Shown: positions 33,072 to 40,767 of the stretch, piece after piece
Numbering within the stretch: position 1 is the stretch's first letter
Layout: the number at the start of each line of letters is the position of its first letter
Assembly: GCF_026627445.1 (NCBI RefSeq)
Contig: NZ_JAPNLJ010000016.1
Span: 62,001-126,000 of the forward strand
Direction of reading: 5' to 3'
DNA from: Streptomyces sp. H27-H1
GTDB lineage: Bacteria; Actinomycetota; Actinomycetes; Streptomycetales; Streptomycetaceae
DNA length: 64,000 bases
Program-made: the position numbers and the translations under genes
Notes under the pieces: model-generated
Database searches by the model: none
Seen by the model: only the letters and a program-made list of their open reading frames with translations
Told to the model about the DNA's origin: nothing

Positions 33072-34154
33072 TTAGACAGATACGGTTTCGAGTTCGCGGG
33101 TCTCGATCTCGCCCCAAGTCCGGCGGACGCGGTTCTCACGGGCCTGGAACTCGGCTTCCTTGAAGGCGGCATATGCCTGCCGGTAGGAGCGGGGGGGCTC
33201 CATCGCATAGCGGAGCCAGCGCACGACCACTTCGAGCTGCTCGTCGGTGAGGGTCGTCTTCGGCTCGGGAACTTCGACGCCGGCGGCGGCAGCGAGTTCC
33301 TCAAGGGTCATGGCGCCTTTGACGAAGGCCTGTTCCGCTCCAACTTCGCTGTCCGTTACGTCAGGGGCCACGGACGGGATGGCCACGGCTTCGATCTCCG
33401 GGGTGACCTGCGTGGCCAGCGCGTGGCCACCCTGCTCAGGCGGCGTGCGGCCAATACCCGTGGCCACGGGGCGCGGCCCGACGGCCAGGAGCTCCCGGGA
33501 CATGAACGCGGCGGCCTTCACTCCGTGCTTCCTGTCGGCTGCGGCGAGGGTCTTCTCGGCCTTGGCTCGCGCCTTGCTGATCTTCTTCTGGGCGTCAGTC
33601 AGGACTTCAGCACGAGCGGTCTGGCGGTCGAGTTCGGCAAGGTGCCCGGCGGTCTCGTCGAGGACCTCGGTGCGGGCTTCCGATCGGAGGTGGCGGGCGT
33701 CAGCTGCCGCAAGGGCTCGGGCATTGCGGGCAGAGGCCGACTGTTTGGCGATCAGGTCGGCGGTGGCACTGTCGGCGAGCATGTTGTCGGCGAAGAGCCG
33801 CAGTCCCATGAACGCCGCTGCGGCCACGGGGACGCCGGCGTAGACCTTGGCGTGGCCCAGGAGCAGCAGGGTTGCTACCGACACCCCGATCGCGATGGCC
33901 GCGAGTCCGAGGAAGACGGCCATGCCGACCTTGGAACGCTGCCGGATTGCGACTTCCGACATGCGCAGGGAGCCGATCCACAGTGCGTCGTAGGCGATGG
34001 CGATGGACCAGCCGACAACGAGGGCGGCCTTGCCCTGCAGGCCGATCATCTGACCGAGCTGGCCGCCGAGGGTCGCAGCCATCAGTACCAGCGCCGCTGC
34101 GGTCAAGACCTGCTCGAGGATCGGGAAGGGCTTTAGACCCTTGATCCACTTCAT
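33072..34154 (-). CDS. DUF2637/SpdB2-like membrane protein
   Basis: 360 residues from ATG 34,154 (GGGAGGAG site). Four N-terminal membrane segments (about 15-36, 42-62, 74-99, 103-120) resemble the DUF2637 domain of Streptomyces plasmid/AICE proteins. A long Ala/Arg/Glu-rich coiled coil (130-210) and a C-terminal helical domain (270-345, containing LTDEQLEVVVRWLRYAMEPP) follow. Likely a spread/transfer accessory that acts at the membrane with the TraB-like motor. Confidence 0.75.
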   Translation of the reverse strand: MKWIKGLKPFPILEQVLTAAALVLMAATLGGQLGQMIGLQGKAALVVGWSIAIAYDALWIGSLRMSEVAIRQRSKVGMAVFLGLAAIAIGVSVATLLLLGHAKVYAGVPVAAAAFMGLRLFADNMLADSATADLIAKQSASARNARALAAADARHLRSEARTEVLDETAGHLAELDRQTARAEVLTDAQKKISKARAKAEKTLAAADRKHGVKAAAFMSRELLAVGPRPVATGIGRTPPEQGGHALATQVTPEIEAVAIPSVAPDVTDSEVGAEQAFVKGAMTLEELAAAAGVEVPEPKTTLTDEQLEVVVRWLRYAMEPPRSYRQAYAAFKEAEFQARENRVRRTWGEIETRELETVSV

Positions 34155-34186
34155 CGTTTCTCCTCCCGAAATGAAGCTGGCGGCCA

Positions 34187-34411
34187 TCAGGCGGCGATGG
34201 CGACCGGCTGGTCGTCGAGCTCGTCACGAAGGCTGGACGACCGACGGTTCATGCGGTCGTAGGCGGTGGCCTCGAGCCAGACTTCGGCGGCGGTGTCGAG
34301 GTTGCCGAGGGCAACGGCGGCGAAGTAGCGGTCCTTGATGCCTTGGCGGGCCTGGTGCTCGGCCCAAGCGGCTTCGGTCTCGGTCGGCGTCTTGATCAGG
34401 GTGAAGCGCAT
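34187..34411 (-). CDS. Small hypothetical protein
   Basis: 74 residues (MRFTLIKTPTETEAAWAEHQARQ) with a GGAAGG site. Charged, helical, no membrane segment. Similar small proteins with this MRFTLI start occur in AICE operons. Function unknown. Confidence 0.7.
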   Translation of the reverse strand: MRFTLIKTPTETEAAWAEHQARQGIKDRYFAAVALGNLDTAAEVWLEATAYDRMNRRSSSLRDELDDQPVAIAA

Positions 34412-34444
34412 AGCGGTGGTCCTTCCGGTGGTCAGGCGGGATGG

Positions 34445-34843
34445 TCAGGAGATCCAGGCGGCGAGTTCGGCGCCGTCCTGGCGACGGGCGGTCCAGCCGC
34501 TGCCGTCGCGGGTGAAAACGGTCGGGGTGACGGCGACGGTCACGCTGCCGTCGCCGAGCTGGACACGGAGCTGGTGGTGGTCGTCGGCGCCGAGCGTGAG
34601 GCGGGTGTAGGCGGACATCGCGGCCAGCACCCGCCGGTCGGTCAGACCGGTACCGGTGACGATGCAGCCGTCCACGCCGGCCTCGGGGTCGAAGGAGGCG
34701 ACGAGGAGGCCGTAGTGCTCGGACTCCATGTCGGCGGCGGACGGGGCGAACTCGTCGTCGGGGTTGTCGGCGATCTCGCAGCCGGTGCTGCAGTACGGGT
34801 AACCGCCGGGGGCGTCGCAGTTGATGCAGGCGGGTCCGGACAT
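34445..34843 (-). CDS. Zinc-knuckle hypothetical protein
   Basis: 132 residues. The N terminus has CINCDAPGGYPYCSTGC, a Cys cluster likely to bind zinc. The rest is a mixed domain (VDGCIVTGTGLTDRRVLAAMSAY). Encoded with an AGGAG site in the transfer-like operon. Function unknown. Confidence 0.7.
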   Translation of the reverse strand: MSGPACINCDAPGGYPYCSTGCEIADNPDDEFAPSAADMESEHYGLLVASFDPEAGVDGCIVTGTGLTDRRVLAAMSAYTRLTLGADDHHQLRVQLGDGSVTVAVTPTVFTRDGSGWTARRQDGAELAAWIS

Positions 34844-34877
34844 GACGGTGCTCCTCGTTGGTCAGGCGGGAATGGGT

Positions 34878-35045
34878 TCAGCGGTGGGTGTGCTGCTGGC
34901 CGGTGCCGAGACCGCCGAGTTGAACGCGGGCGTAGCCGGGCCCGTCGTCGTCGTCCGGCTGGGCTGCCTTGTACTCGGCAGCGCACTGCTCGACGGTCGC
35001 CGGCTGGTCGATGATGCTGTGGCCCGACTGGGCGGAGGCGGTCAT
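34878..35045 (-). CDS. Small acidic hypothetical protein
   Basis: 55 residues (MTASAQSGHSIIDQPATVEQC), with GGAGG inside the end of the preceding gene and a one-base stop/start overlap at 35,045. It has an acidic stretch PDDDDGP and a His-containing tail. Unknown function. Confidence 0.6.
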   Translation of the reverse strand: MTASAQSGHSIIDQPATVEQCAAEYKAAQPDDDDGPGYARVQLGGLGTGQQHTHR

Positions 35046-35227
35046 CACTCCTCCGTCCCTGCGAGTTCGTCGATGACCCGCAGAAGGGCTTCGACGGTGT
35101 ACTCGAGGGCGCCGAGCGTCCGCCAGATTTCGCTGTCGCTGGCCGCGCCGGTCATGGCCTTGGACGTGGCCAGGGTTTCGCGGGCAGTCTTGACGGTGGC
35201 CCCGCTGCTCAGGCTGAGGGCGGCCAT
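35045..35227 (-). CDS. Small helical hypothetical protein
   Basis: 60 residues (MAALSLSSGATVKTARETLATSK), predicted helical. Overlaps both neighbours at stop/start codons, so it is part of a tightly coupled string of tiny genes. Unknown function. Confidence 0.65.
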   Translation of the reverse strand: MAALSLSSGATVKTARETLATSKAMTGAASDSEIWRTLGALEYTVEALLRVIDELAGTEE

Positions 35228-35388
35228 CAGGCGGCGCTCGGCTGGCGGCGGACGTAGGACGCCTCGACGTGGGCGGCCCGGTCGGCGTCCGACATCGGCG
35301 GCAGCTCAAGGACGAGCGGGCCTGAACCGGTCTTGCGACCCACGACGATCCGAAGGCGAGACGGGGCAGCGGAGGCGGAGGCGCTCAT
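35227..35388 (-). CDS. Very small hypothetical protein
   Basis: 53 residues starting MSASASAAPSRLRIVVGRK and ending RRQPSAA. Its ATG lies four bases inside the end of the upstream gene and its TGA overlaps the next ATG. The continuous coupling supports it as a real gene despite its size. Basic, unknown function. Confidence 0.6.
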   Translation of the reverse strand: MSASASAAPSRLRIVVGRKTGSGPLVLELPPMSDADRAAHVEASYVRRQPSAA

Positions 35389-35729
35389 GCGGGCACCCCT
35401 TCGAGCATCGGGCTGAGCTCGACGTCGAACGGTGTCGGCAGCGGCTCCATCTCGAGCTTGTACGCCTGCGCCGTCAGGTAGCGGGTGAAGAAGTCCGTCT
35501 CATACTCACCGAGATTCGGGGAGAGCATCACGACGATGCGGGCGCCCCGGACTACCACGCAGCCGAAGAAGTCGGCGTCGGTGATCGTGGAGGTGATGAC
35601 CTCGACGTGCAGCTCGGTGGTGAGCTCGGCGAGCGGGGCCTCGAAGACGTAGTCGAGGGTCGGGCGCTGGCTGGGGACCAGGCGGAGGGTGGGCTGCGTG
35701 GGCTTCGCGAGGAGGGCCGTGGCGTTCAC
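35385..35729 (-). CDS. Hypothetical protein of the transfer-module operon
   Basis: 114 residues, GTG start overlapping the upstream stop (GTGA). A mixed alpha/beta protein with ADFFGCVVVRGARIVVMLSPNL in the middle. No recognised domain. Second gene of the operon that is divergent from the GntR gene. Confidence 0.68.
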   Translation of the reverse strand: MNATALLAKPTQPTLRLVPSQRPTLDYVFEAPLAELTTELHVEVITSTITDADFFGCVVVRGARIVVMLSPNLGEYETDFFTRYLTAQAYKLEMEPLPTPFDVELSPMLEGVPA

Positions 35730-35968
35730 AGCATCACCGCCAGGTCGCTCGCCGGGATGCCCCGGTCGTCGAGGTACTGCATGAACGCGACTCGGCTGAC
35801 GCGGATCGTTCCGCGGCCGGAGCCAACTCGGTAGGAGGGGAGTCGGCCTGCGGTGATCTCGCGGTAGATGGTGGCCCGGTCAAGGCGCAGCGCGTCGGCG
35901 ATGACCTTGACGTGGAGGGGATTGTCCTGGCCCTTCCTGGGGGCAGGCACGGTACGCTTGTGCTGCAT
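35726..35968 (-). CDS. Excisionase-like helix-turn-helix protein
   Basis: 80 residues. HTH_17-type fold: PLHVKVIADALRLDRATIYREITAGRLPSYRVGSGRGTIRVSR, residues about 17-60 (shortened view: helix, turn, recognition helix, basic wing). First gene of the leftward transfer-like operon. In AICEs the Xis gene sits near int, and here it may instead regulate the operon. No strong ribosome site precedes the ATG, so it may be leaderless. Confidence 0.75.
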   Translation of the reverse strand: MQHKRTVPAPRKGQDNPLHVKVIADALRLDRATIYREITAGRLPSYRVGSGRGTIRVSRVAFMQYLDDRGIPASDLAVML

Positions 35969-36224
35969 CGCTGAGACCCAATCTCTGATGCGCTGGCCCT
36001 GGCGGGCCCGGTGTTGGTAGCACCGGGATCACCCTGCTGGGGCCTTTGCGCGTTCCAGGGCATTGCGGAACTTGCGGCTTCTGCCGAAGTTGCCGATGGC
36101 TAAAGGTTATGACGAATGTCGGTCTGAGCGCAAGGGCGTGAGCGACTCGTCACCCGATCTGCTGTAGTCCCGCAGGTCAGTCCCATGGTTCACTTGTTGT
36201 GACCAATAACCAGGAAGGGACAAA
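35969..36224. promoter_or_regulatory. Divergent control region between transfer-like operon and GntR gene
   Basis: 256 bp with no gene. It holds a GAGA-CCCAA-TCTC palindrome (35,973-35,985) just upstream of the leftward operon, an imperfect palindrome AACTT...AAGTT with CGGC/GCCG arms (36,069-36,091), and the TCAC-TTGTT-GTGA site near the GntR start. Promoters for both directions must lie here, but I cannot place -10/-35 boxes with confidence. Confidence 0.6.
36190..36202. promoter_or_regulatory. Palindrome TCAC-N5-GTGA in front of gntR
   Basis: TCAC-TTGTT-GTGA ends 22 bases before the GntR start codon. It has the same arms and spacing as two sites upstream of terminase, which suggests one shared regulator, perhaps the GntR protein itself. 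Confidence 0.5.
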
Positions 36225-36983
36225 ATGGCACCTCAGGGCAAGCCGGCTTACCAGCAGATCGCCAACGACATCAGGCAGCAGATCCACGACGGCGCCCTGC
36301 AGGCTGAGGACCAGCTGCCCACCGAGGCTGCCCTCATGGCCGAGTACGGCGTTTCACGCATCGTGGTCCGCGGGGCGATAGAAGCTCTTCAGAACGAGGG
36401 TCTGATCGTCAAGCAGCAGGGGAAAGGGACGTTCGTCCGCGAGCAGCGGCGTCTGGAGAAGCGAATCTCGGGCGACCTTTACGGCAAGCGGCCTACTAGC
36501 TCTCCTGTGAAGGCGGCGACTGAGGCTGGCGGGCGACGATCCGAATGGGACGCGACGACGCGGCGAACCGTGGCCACTAAGGCCATCGCTGAGCGTCTGG
36601 CGATCGAGCCTGGCGACGAAGTCATGCGCACTACCTACAAGTTCTTCGCTGACTCCGACGTGATCAAGATGTCGACCTCGTATGAGCCTCTAGCGCTCAC
36701 GGGCGGCACACCGATTGAGCACCCCGAAGCCAGCCCTGTCACAGGCGTCGTGCCACGCTTCGACCTCATCGATCTCCACATCACCAAGGTGATCGAAGAG
36801 GTGAGCGCCCGAGCGCCGCGGCCTCAAGAGGCAGAGAGCCTGGAGCTTCCGCCTGGTGTTCCGGTGATCGTCGTCACGCGCACCTACTACGCTGACGAGC
36901 TGCCAGTCGAGACGTGCGACATCGTGGTTGCCGCTCATCGATATGCGCTCTCGTACACGATCCCAATCCCGCCGGCTGAGTAA
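36225..36983 (+). CDS. GntR/HutC-family regulator (Kor-like)
   Basis: 252 residues, GGAAGGGAC before the ATG. N-terminal winged helix (about 8-72; AYQQIANDIRQQIHDG, LPTEAALMAEYGVSR, QGKGTFV). C-terminal UTRA ligand domain (about 95-245). In Streptomyces elements such as pSAM2, GntR proteins named KorSA silence transfer functions. Here it is divergent from the transfer-like operon, supporting the same role. A strong hairpin follows. It is the only rightward gene between the early and late regions apart from two small ones. Confidence 0.88.
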   Translation: MAPQGKPAYQQIANDIRQQIHDGALQAEDQLPTEAALMAEYGVSRIVVRGAIEALQNEGLIVKQQGKGTFVREQRRLEKRISGDLYGKRPTSSPVKAATEAGGRRSEWDATTRRTVATKAIAERLAIEPGDEVMRTTYKFFADSDVIKMSTSYEPLALTGGTPIEHPEASPVTGVVPRFDLIDLHITKVIEEVSARAPRPQEAESLELPPGVPVIVVTRTYYADELPVETCDIVVAAHRYALSYTIPIPPAE

Positions 36984-37006
36984 GTCTGACCCCGGACGCA
37001 CGAAAG

Positions 37007-37036
37007 GGCCCCCACCTCGACGGTGGGGGCCTTCTT
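37007..37036. terminator. Bidirectional terminator between GntR gene and early operon
   Basis: A 10-bp perfect stem GGCCCCCACC (37,007-37,016) / GGTGGGGGCC (37,022-37,031) with a TCGAC loop, followed by TTCTTC on the plus strand. It lies between convergent genes and probably stops both. Confidence 0.8.
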
Positions 37037-37656
37037 CACGCCGCAGTCCGTTCGATCATGGGCAGTTGCAGCACTTCGGCTTTCCCGTACTGGGTGTCGC
37101 AGCCGGGGCAGGTTTCGCCGTGGGTGTCGATGTTGGTTTTGATGGTGCTGCCGCAGGGGCACTTGACGGGGATCTTGATGGGCGGTCGGCCACCGGCTAT
37201 GAGGGCTTCGCACTGCCGCCTGATGCTCCAGAACTCGCGCGCCGCTTCGTCGAGGGCCGGATGCCGGCTCGCGGCCTGCGGCAGGTTGAGCCGGAGCGTG
37301 GCGACGGCCCGGTCGACCCGGTACTGAAGCCGGCCGCCGATGCCGACTTGGGCGAGTCCGTAGCTGGCCCAGTCTTCGACCCACTGCTCAAGCGTGGTGA
37401 CCAGGCCACCATTGGCGGTGAGGTCGAGGATCTGCAGGTTGGCCGGGATGGGGGCGCCGCGGGTGCCGGAGACTGCCGGGCCGCTGCTCGCGCTGCCGCT
37501 GGGGTGGATGCGGAGGCAGAGGCGGGCGTACAGGCCGCCGGGGCCGGAGAGGGCGAGCAGGTTTTCGGCGATGCGCCGTTCGCAGGGCCGGCAGATGGTG
37601 CGGCCGGCTTCGTCGTCCCACAGGGTGCTGGTGCAGATGCAGCAAAGCGAGTTCAC
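37036..37656 (-). CDS. Zinc-ribbon protein common in Streptomyces phages
   Basis: 206 residues, GTG start with AAGGAG. N-terminal CCICTSTLWDDEAG...ICRPCERR zinc ribbon. C-terminal second ribbon KCPCGSTI...CPGCDTQYG. A helical middle (about 85-150) separates them. Likely binds nucleic acid. Last gene of the early operon. Unknown function. Confidence 0.75.
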   Translation of the reverse strand: MNSLCCICTSTLWDDEAGRTICRPCERRIAENLLALSGPGGLYARLCLRIHPSGSASSGPAVSGTRGAPIPANLQILDLTANGGLVTTLEQWVEDWASYGLAQVGIGGRLQYRVDRAVATLRLNLPQAASRHPALDEAAREFWSIRRQCEALIAGGRPPIKIPVKCPCGSTIKTNIDTHGETCPGCDTQYGKAEVLQLPMIERTAA

Positions 37657-37686
37657 GGCGTGCTCCTTGTGCGGCGGTGCGGTGGG

Positions 37687-37941
37687 TCAGGCGGTGGGCG
37701 GCTGGCCGGTGAGTGAGCCGTCGAGGTAGGCGCGGCCGATGGAGGCCTGGAGGTTGGTGAGAATCCCCTCCATGGCGTCCTCGGCGCTGGTGCCGGCGGC
37801 GACCTGGGCGGCGGCGCCGATGCCGGCGATCAGGCCGGTGACGAACGCCTGCGCTGTCGGGTTGTTCGCGTCCGACGTCATCGGGGTGATTTCCTCGACG
37901 ATGGCCTTGAGGTGGGTTCGGGTGCGCTGGTCGAGAGTCAC
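37687..37941 (-). CDS. Small hypothetical early protein
   Basis: 84 residues, GTG start (VTLDQRTRTHLKAIVEEITPM). Helical with a Gly/Ala-rich centre (VTGLIAGIGAAAQVAAGT). Overlaps its neighbour by four bases. Unknown. Confidence 0.68.
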   Translation of the reverse strand: MTLDQRTRTHLKAIVEEITPMTSDANNPTAQAFVTGLIAGIGAAAQVAAGTSAEDAMEGILTNLQASIGRAYLDGSLTGQPPTA

Positions 37942-38192
37942 GGCTGGGCCTTCCAGTTCGGGCCGCGGAGGGCGGCGGGCATGGCGGGACTGTCGAGCTT
38001 GACCGTCTCCGGCCCCACGCCGATCACGCGGATCTTCGAGTAGTCGATGCGCCGCTCGAGGATCCGGGTGGCGGCTTCGGGGTCGGGGCAGTCGATGCGG
38101 GAGCAGGTGACGTAGCCGCCGTCGCCGAGGAACAGCGACGCGCCTCCGCAGGCTGGGCAGCGGCCTTGGACTTCCGGGTACGCCTCAGGCAT
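37938..38192 (-). CDS. DUF6085-like zinc-binding protein
   Basis: 84 residues from ATG 38,192. CPACGGASLFLGDGGYVTCSRIDC is a likely zinc ribbon of the type labelled DUF6085 in Streptomyces phages (tentative), followed by DPEAATRILE. Overlaps the upstream gene by eight bases. Unknown function. Confidence 0.72.
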   Translation of the reverse strand: MPEAYPEVQGRCPACGGASLFLGDGGYVTCSRIDCPDPEAATRILERRIDYSKIRVIGVGPETVKLDSPAMPAALRGPNWKAQP

Positions 38193-39027
38193 CGCGCGTT
38201 TCCCTCGGCTGGTGAAGGGCGGAGCGGATGCGACCAAGTTCGGCGACAGGGTCGCGGTCGTAGGGGTTCCTGGCTTGCCCCTCGAACTCGATGGCGTCCA
38301 GCTGGGTACGGACTCGGTCGACTGCGGCCCGGTCGGCGCGGAGCCGCTGAATGACGCTTTCATGATCGGCCTGGAAGCAGGTCCCGGCCCGCATGCCTGC
38401 GTCGATGATCCGCCCGACCTGCTCGAGGCGTTGCGCTGGAGTGCCCCGGTTCCAGGACCAGAGCCATTCCGCGGGGGTGGGAGCCGGGTGCCGTGGGCCG
38501 GCGGGCTCCTCCTCGCCCTCGTGGAGGGCGGCCAGCTCGTCCCGCAGTCGGTCGATCTCCTTGGCTTGCGCGTCGATCTGCTGCTGGAGCTGCCGTTCGG
38601 ACTCACGGCTGGCGGCGGCGTCCTTGTGGGAGCGGTCGCGGGTGTCGTCGAGGAGTCGCTGGATGCGGACCGTGCGTCGCTGGCTGGCGTCGTACTGGTC
38701 GGCGGTGGGTCCGGCGTCGCCGCGTCCGCAGTGCGGGCAGTAGCCGGTGGCTTCCGCGCTGACGGCCGGGTCGTTGCCGCCGGTCCGGATGCACGGGTTC
38801 TCGCCGCACTGGCAGTCGGCGCACGGCCAGCAGAACGGCTGCTCGCGGTAGTTCCGGTAGGTGACCGGCCCACCGCCGCAAACGCAGCACGCTGCGGGGG
38901 TGGAGAGGGCGAGGACCGCGTCAACGACGGCTTCTCGGCCGGCGGGTGGCAGCCACATCCCGAGGGTGTTGATGGCCTGTTTGGCGGCGTCGATGGCCTG
39001 GTCGCGGAGGGTGGGGATGTCGGTCAC
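38185..39027 (-). CDS. Zinc-ribbon and coiled-coil early protein
   Basis: 280 residues from GTG 39,027 (GGAGACC site). N-terminal helices, then Cys-rich section (CCVCGGGPVTY...CWPCADCQCG...YCPHCG, about 47-107), then a coiled coil (about 120-180) and a second helical domain. The layout suggests nucleic-acid binding and oligomerisation. Long frame upstream is antisense noise. Unknown function. Confidence 0.72.
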   Translation of the reverse strand: MTDIPTLRDQAIDAAKQAINTLGMWLPPAGREAVVDAVLALSTPAACCVCGGGPVTYRNYREQPFCWPCADCQCGENPCIRTGGNDPAVSAEATGYCPHCGRGDAGPTADQYDASQRRTVRIQRLLDDTRDRSHKDAAASRESERQLQQQIDAQAKEIDRLRDELAALHEGEEEPAGPRHPAPTPAEWLWSWNRGTPAQRLEQVGRIIDAGMRAGTCFQADHESVIQRLRADRAAVDRVRTQLDAIEFEGQARNPYDRDPVAELGRIRSALHQPRETRDA

Positions 39028-39203
39028 GGCAGGTCTCCGGGTTCGTAGGCATCGACGGATCCGACGGTGATCGTCTTCCGGTAGGCGCGCGGTTCGTCGG
39101 GGATGTTGGCGTAGGGGTGGCGGCCGGCCGGGACAGCAGGCGCTGCGGTGTCGCAGGGCTCGATGTCCCAGCCGGGCCACCACAGCTCGAGCTGGCCGGT
39201 CAT
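39024..39203 (-). CDS. Small hypothetical early protein
   Basis: 59 residues (MTGQLELWWPGWDIEPCDTAA). Overlaps both neighbours by four bases. Trp-rich start resembles short proteins found in Streptomyces phage early operons. Unknown. Confidence 0.62.
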   Translation of the reverse strand: MTGQLELWWPGWDIEPCDTAAPAVPAGRHPYANIPDEPRAYRKTITVGSVDAYEPGDLP

Positions 39204-39418
39204 GCTCGGGGCGGTAGGTCGCGGCCGTGGATGTCCTCGTAGTGGCCCCACCGGCCTCCCTCCCAGTAGTCGACGCGGGCGTCGGTGGCGGGGCTGTCGC
39301 CGTGAAGGGCGGCCAGCAGGAAGGCGTAGGCGTTGCGCTCGCTGGTGTGGTCGGCGGTGGCGTGGACGTCGGGTCCGGTGAGGGTGACGCGCCACGGCTT
39401 GCGGGGTCGGGCGGTCAC
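39200..39418 (-). CDS. Small hypothetical early protein
   Basis: 72 residues, GTG start (VTARPRKPWRVTLTGPDVHATAD). A compact alpha/beta protein with RVDYWEGGRWGHYEDI. Coupled to both neighbours. Unknown. Confidence 0.65.
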   Translation of the reverse strand: MTARPRKPWRVTLTGPDVHATADHTSERNAYAFLLAALHGDSPATDARVDYWEGGRWGHYEDIHGRDLPPRA

Positions 39419-39669
39419 CGGCTGCTCCCGTCGGGCTGGCTCCCGTTGATGGCCCGCGCGACGGCCATGGCTTCGGGGCAGGCGCTGCGGTGCCCGAACT
39501 CGGCGAGCGTGTACGCCTCCTGGCGGCCTTCGCGTTCCAGCCAATCGGCGAGCAGGAAGCCGAGCTCGACATCGATGCCGATGTTCAGGCCGGGATGGCG
39601 GGAGGGGTTGCGCAGTTGGAACGCTGCGGCCTTGAGTTCCTCGGCGGCGGGCGCGGGCTGCTGGCTCAT
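39415..39669 (-). CDS. Small helical early protein
   Basis: 84 residues from ATG 39,669 (MSQQPAPAAEELKAAAFQLR). Contains a conserved-looking GIDVELGFLLADWLEREGR helix. Similar small proteins accompany phage early operons. Coupled to neighbours by four-base overlaps. Unknown function. Confidence 0.68.
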   Translation of the reverse strand: MSQQPAPAAEELKAAAFQLRNPSRHPGLNIGIDVELGFLLADWLEREGRQEAYTLAEFGHRSACPEAMAVARAINGSQPDGSSR

Positions 39670-40022
39670 GCCCCGGCCCCCTCGGTGGCCATGCCGCACA
39701 GCAGGCCGACAATCTCGTCCGCTGCGGCGCCGTGGCCCATGTCGCGGAGGCAGGTCTCCAAGGTCACGCTGATCTCGCCCAGGAGTTGGGCGCGGCGCTC
39801 GGACGGCGGGACGAGGCTGGCCTCTTCGGCGGTGGCACGGGCGCGCTGCTGCTCGGCCGCGGACGGTCGGTTCCATACGGCGTCGCAGGCGTCGTGTACG
39901 CCGGTCCACAGCTCGGCGCGGCGCTCGGCATTGCTCTCCGCCCAGTCGTCGCGCATCCGGTCCACAGCGTGGATGAGGCGGTGAACCTCGACGGGCAGGT
40001 CATCCAGTTCGGTCGGGCTCAC
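39666..40022 (-). CDS. Hypothetical early protein
   Basis: 118 residues, GTG start with AAGGAG. All-helical acidic protein (LIHAVDRMRDDWAESNAERR, EISVTLETCLRDMGHGAAADE). No known domain. Confidence 0.68.
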   Translation of the reverse strand: MSPTELDDLPVEVHRLIHAVDRMRDDWAESNAERRAELWTGVHDACDAVWNRPSAAEQQRARATAEEASLVPPSERRAQLLGEISVTLETCLRDMGHGAAADEIVGLLCGMATEGAGA

Positions 40023-40099
40023 GGTCTGCTCCTTGGTGGGTGGGATGCTCGTGGTGGCCGTCGGCCCGCGCTGCCTGCGGGCCGACGGCAGTGGGCGGG

Positions 40100-40651
40100 T
40101 CAGGCGGACGGGGCGGCGGGCGGGTCAATGTGGAGCGCGCGGAGCACCGTGTTCAGGACGCTTCCGGGGTCGGCGCCTTCCTCACCGGAGGCGCCCTCAA
40201 CGGCCCACCAGGCGCCCGAGTACTCGTTCGGCGTGAGCACGCGGCGGGTGGCGACGCGCTGCTCCGCGAGCCGTGCGTAGTCGGCTTCGGACAGCTCTCC
40301 GGGGCGATGTTCGGTCTCGGCAAGACGGCGGATCAGGTGGGCTACGCATCGGGCGCCGCGCGCGGCCTCGATCCCAATGAGGGCTTCGAGCCGGTGCCCC
40401 TCGTTGTGGGCCAGGTCGTTGGCCTCGCGAAGGGCCGTCTGGCGAGCCGTGTCGTGGAGCGCTTCGAGGCTGTACAGGCGGTCCAGTTCGTCCGAGAGGG
40501 CGTCGGTCAGGTCGTCGGCGATCTGCTCGGGGTTCAGTTCGGCGCGCGGGACGCGGTCGAAGATGACGGTGAGGATGCGCTGGATGCCTTGACGGAAGTC
40601 GTTGATGCCTTCGTCGGGGGTGATGGGCGGCTGGCTCTCGGACTGGGTCAT
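40100..40651 (-). CDS. Hypothetical early protein
   Basis: 183 residues from ATG 40,651 (MTQSESQPPITPDEGINDFR). Helical and acidic, with YSLEALHDTARQTALREAND and YARLAEQRVATRRVLTPNEY. No domain recognised. The 116-bp gap upstream has short inverted repeats but no gene. Confidence 0.7.
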   Translation of the reverse strand: MTQSESQPPITPDEGINDFRQGIQRILTVIFDRVPRAELNPEQIADDLTDALSDELDRLYSLEALHDTARQTALREANDLAHNEGHRLEALIGIEAARGARCVAHLIRRLAETEHRPGELSEADYARLAEQRVATRRVLTPNEYSGAWWAVEGASGEEGADPGSVLNTVLRALHIDPPAAPSA

Positions 40652-40767
40652 GTCGGGCCTTTCGGTCGGTTGTTGCGGCGGACTGTCACGTGCCGCCCTG
40701 TGGGCCGCTCGGAGGCGTGGGTGAAGCCGAGGGGCTATCTCGGGGCGTTCGGGCCTCCTGGCCCCCT

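Noticed and set aside
34878..35309. Longer start for the 55-residue gene
   Set aside because: The upstream part is antiparallel in codon pattern to two small coupled genes; ATG 35,045 has a GGAGG site.
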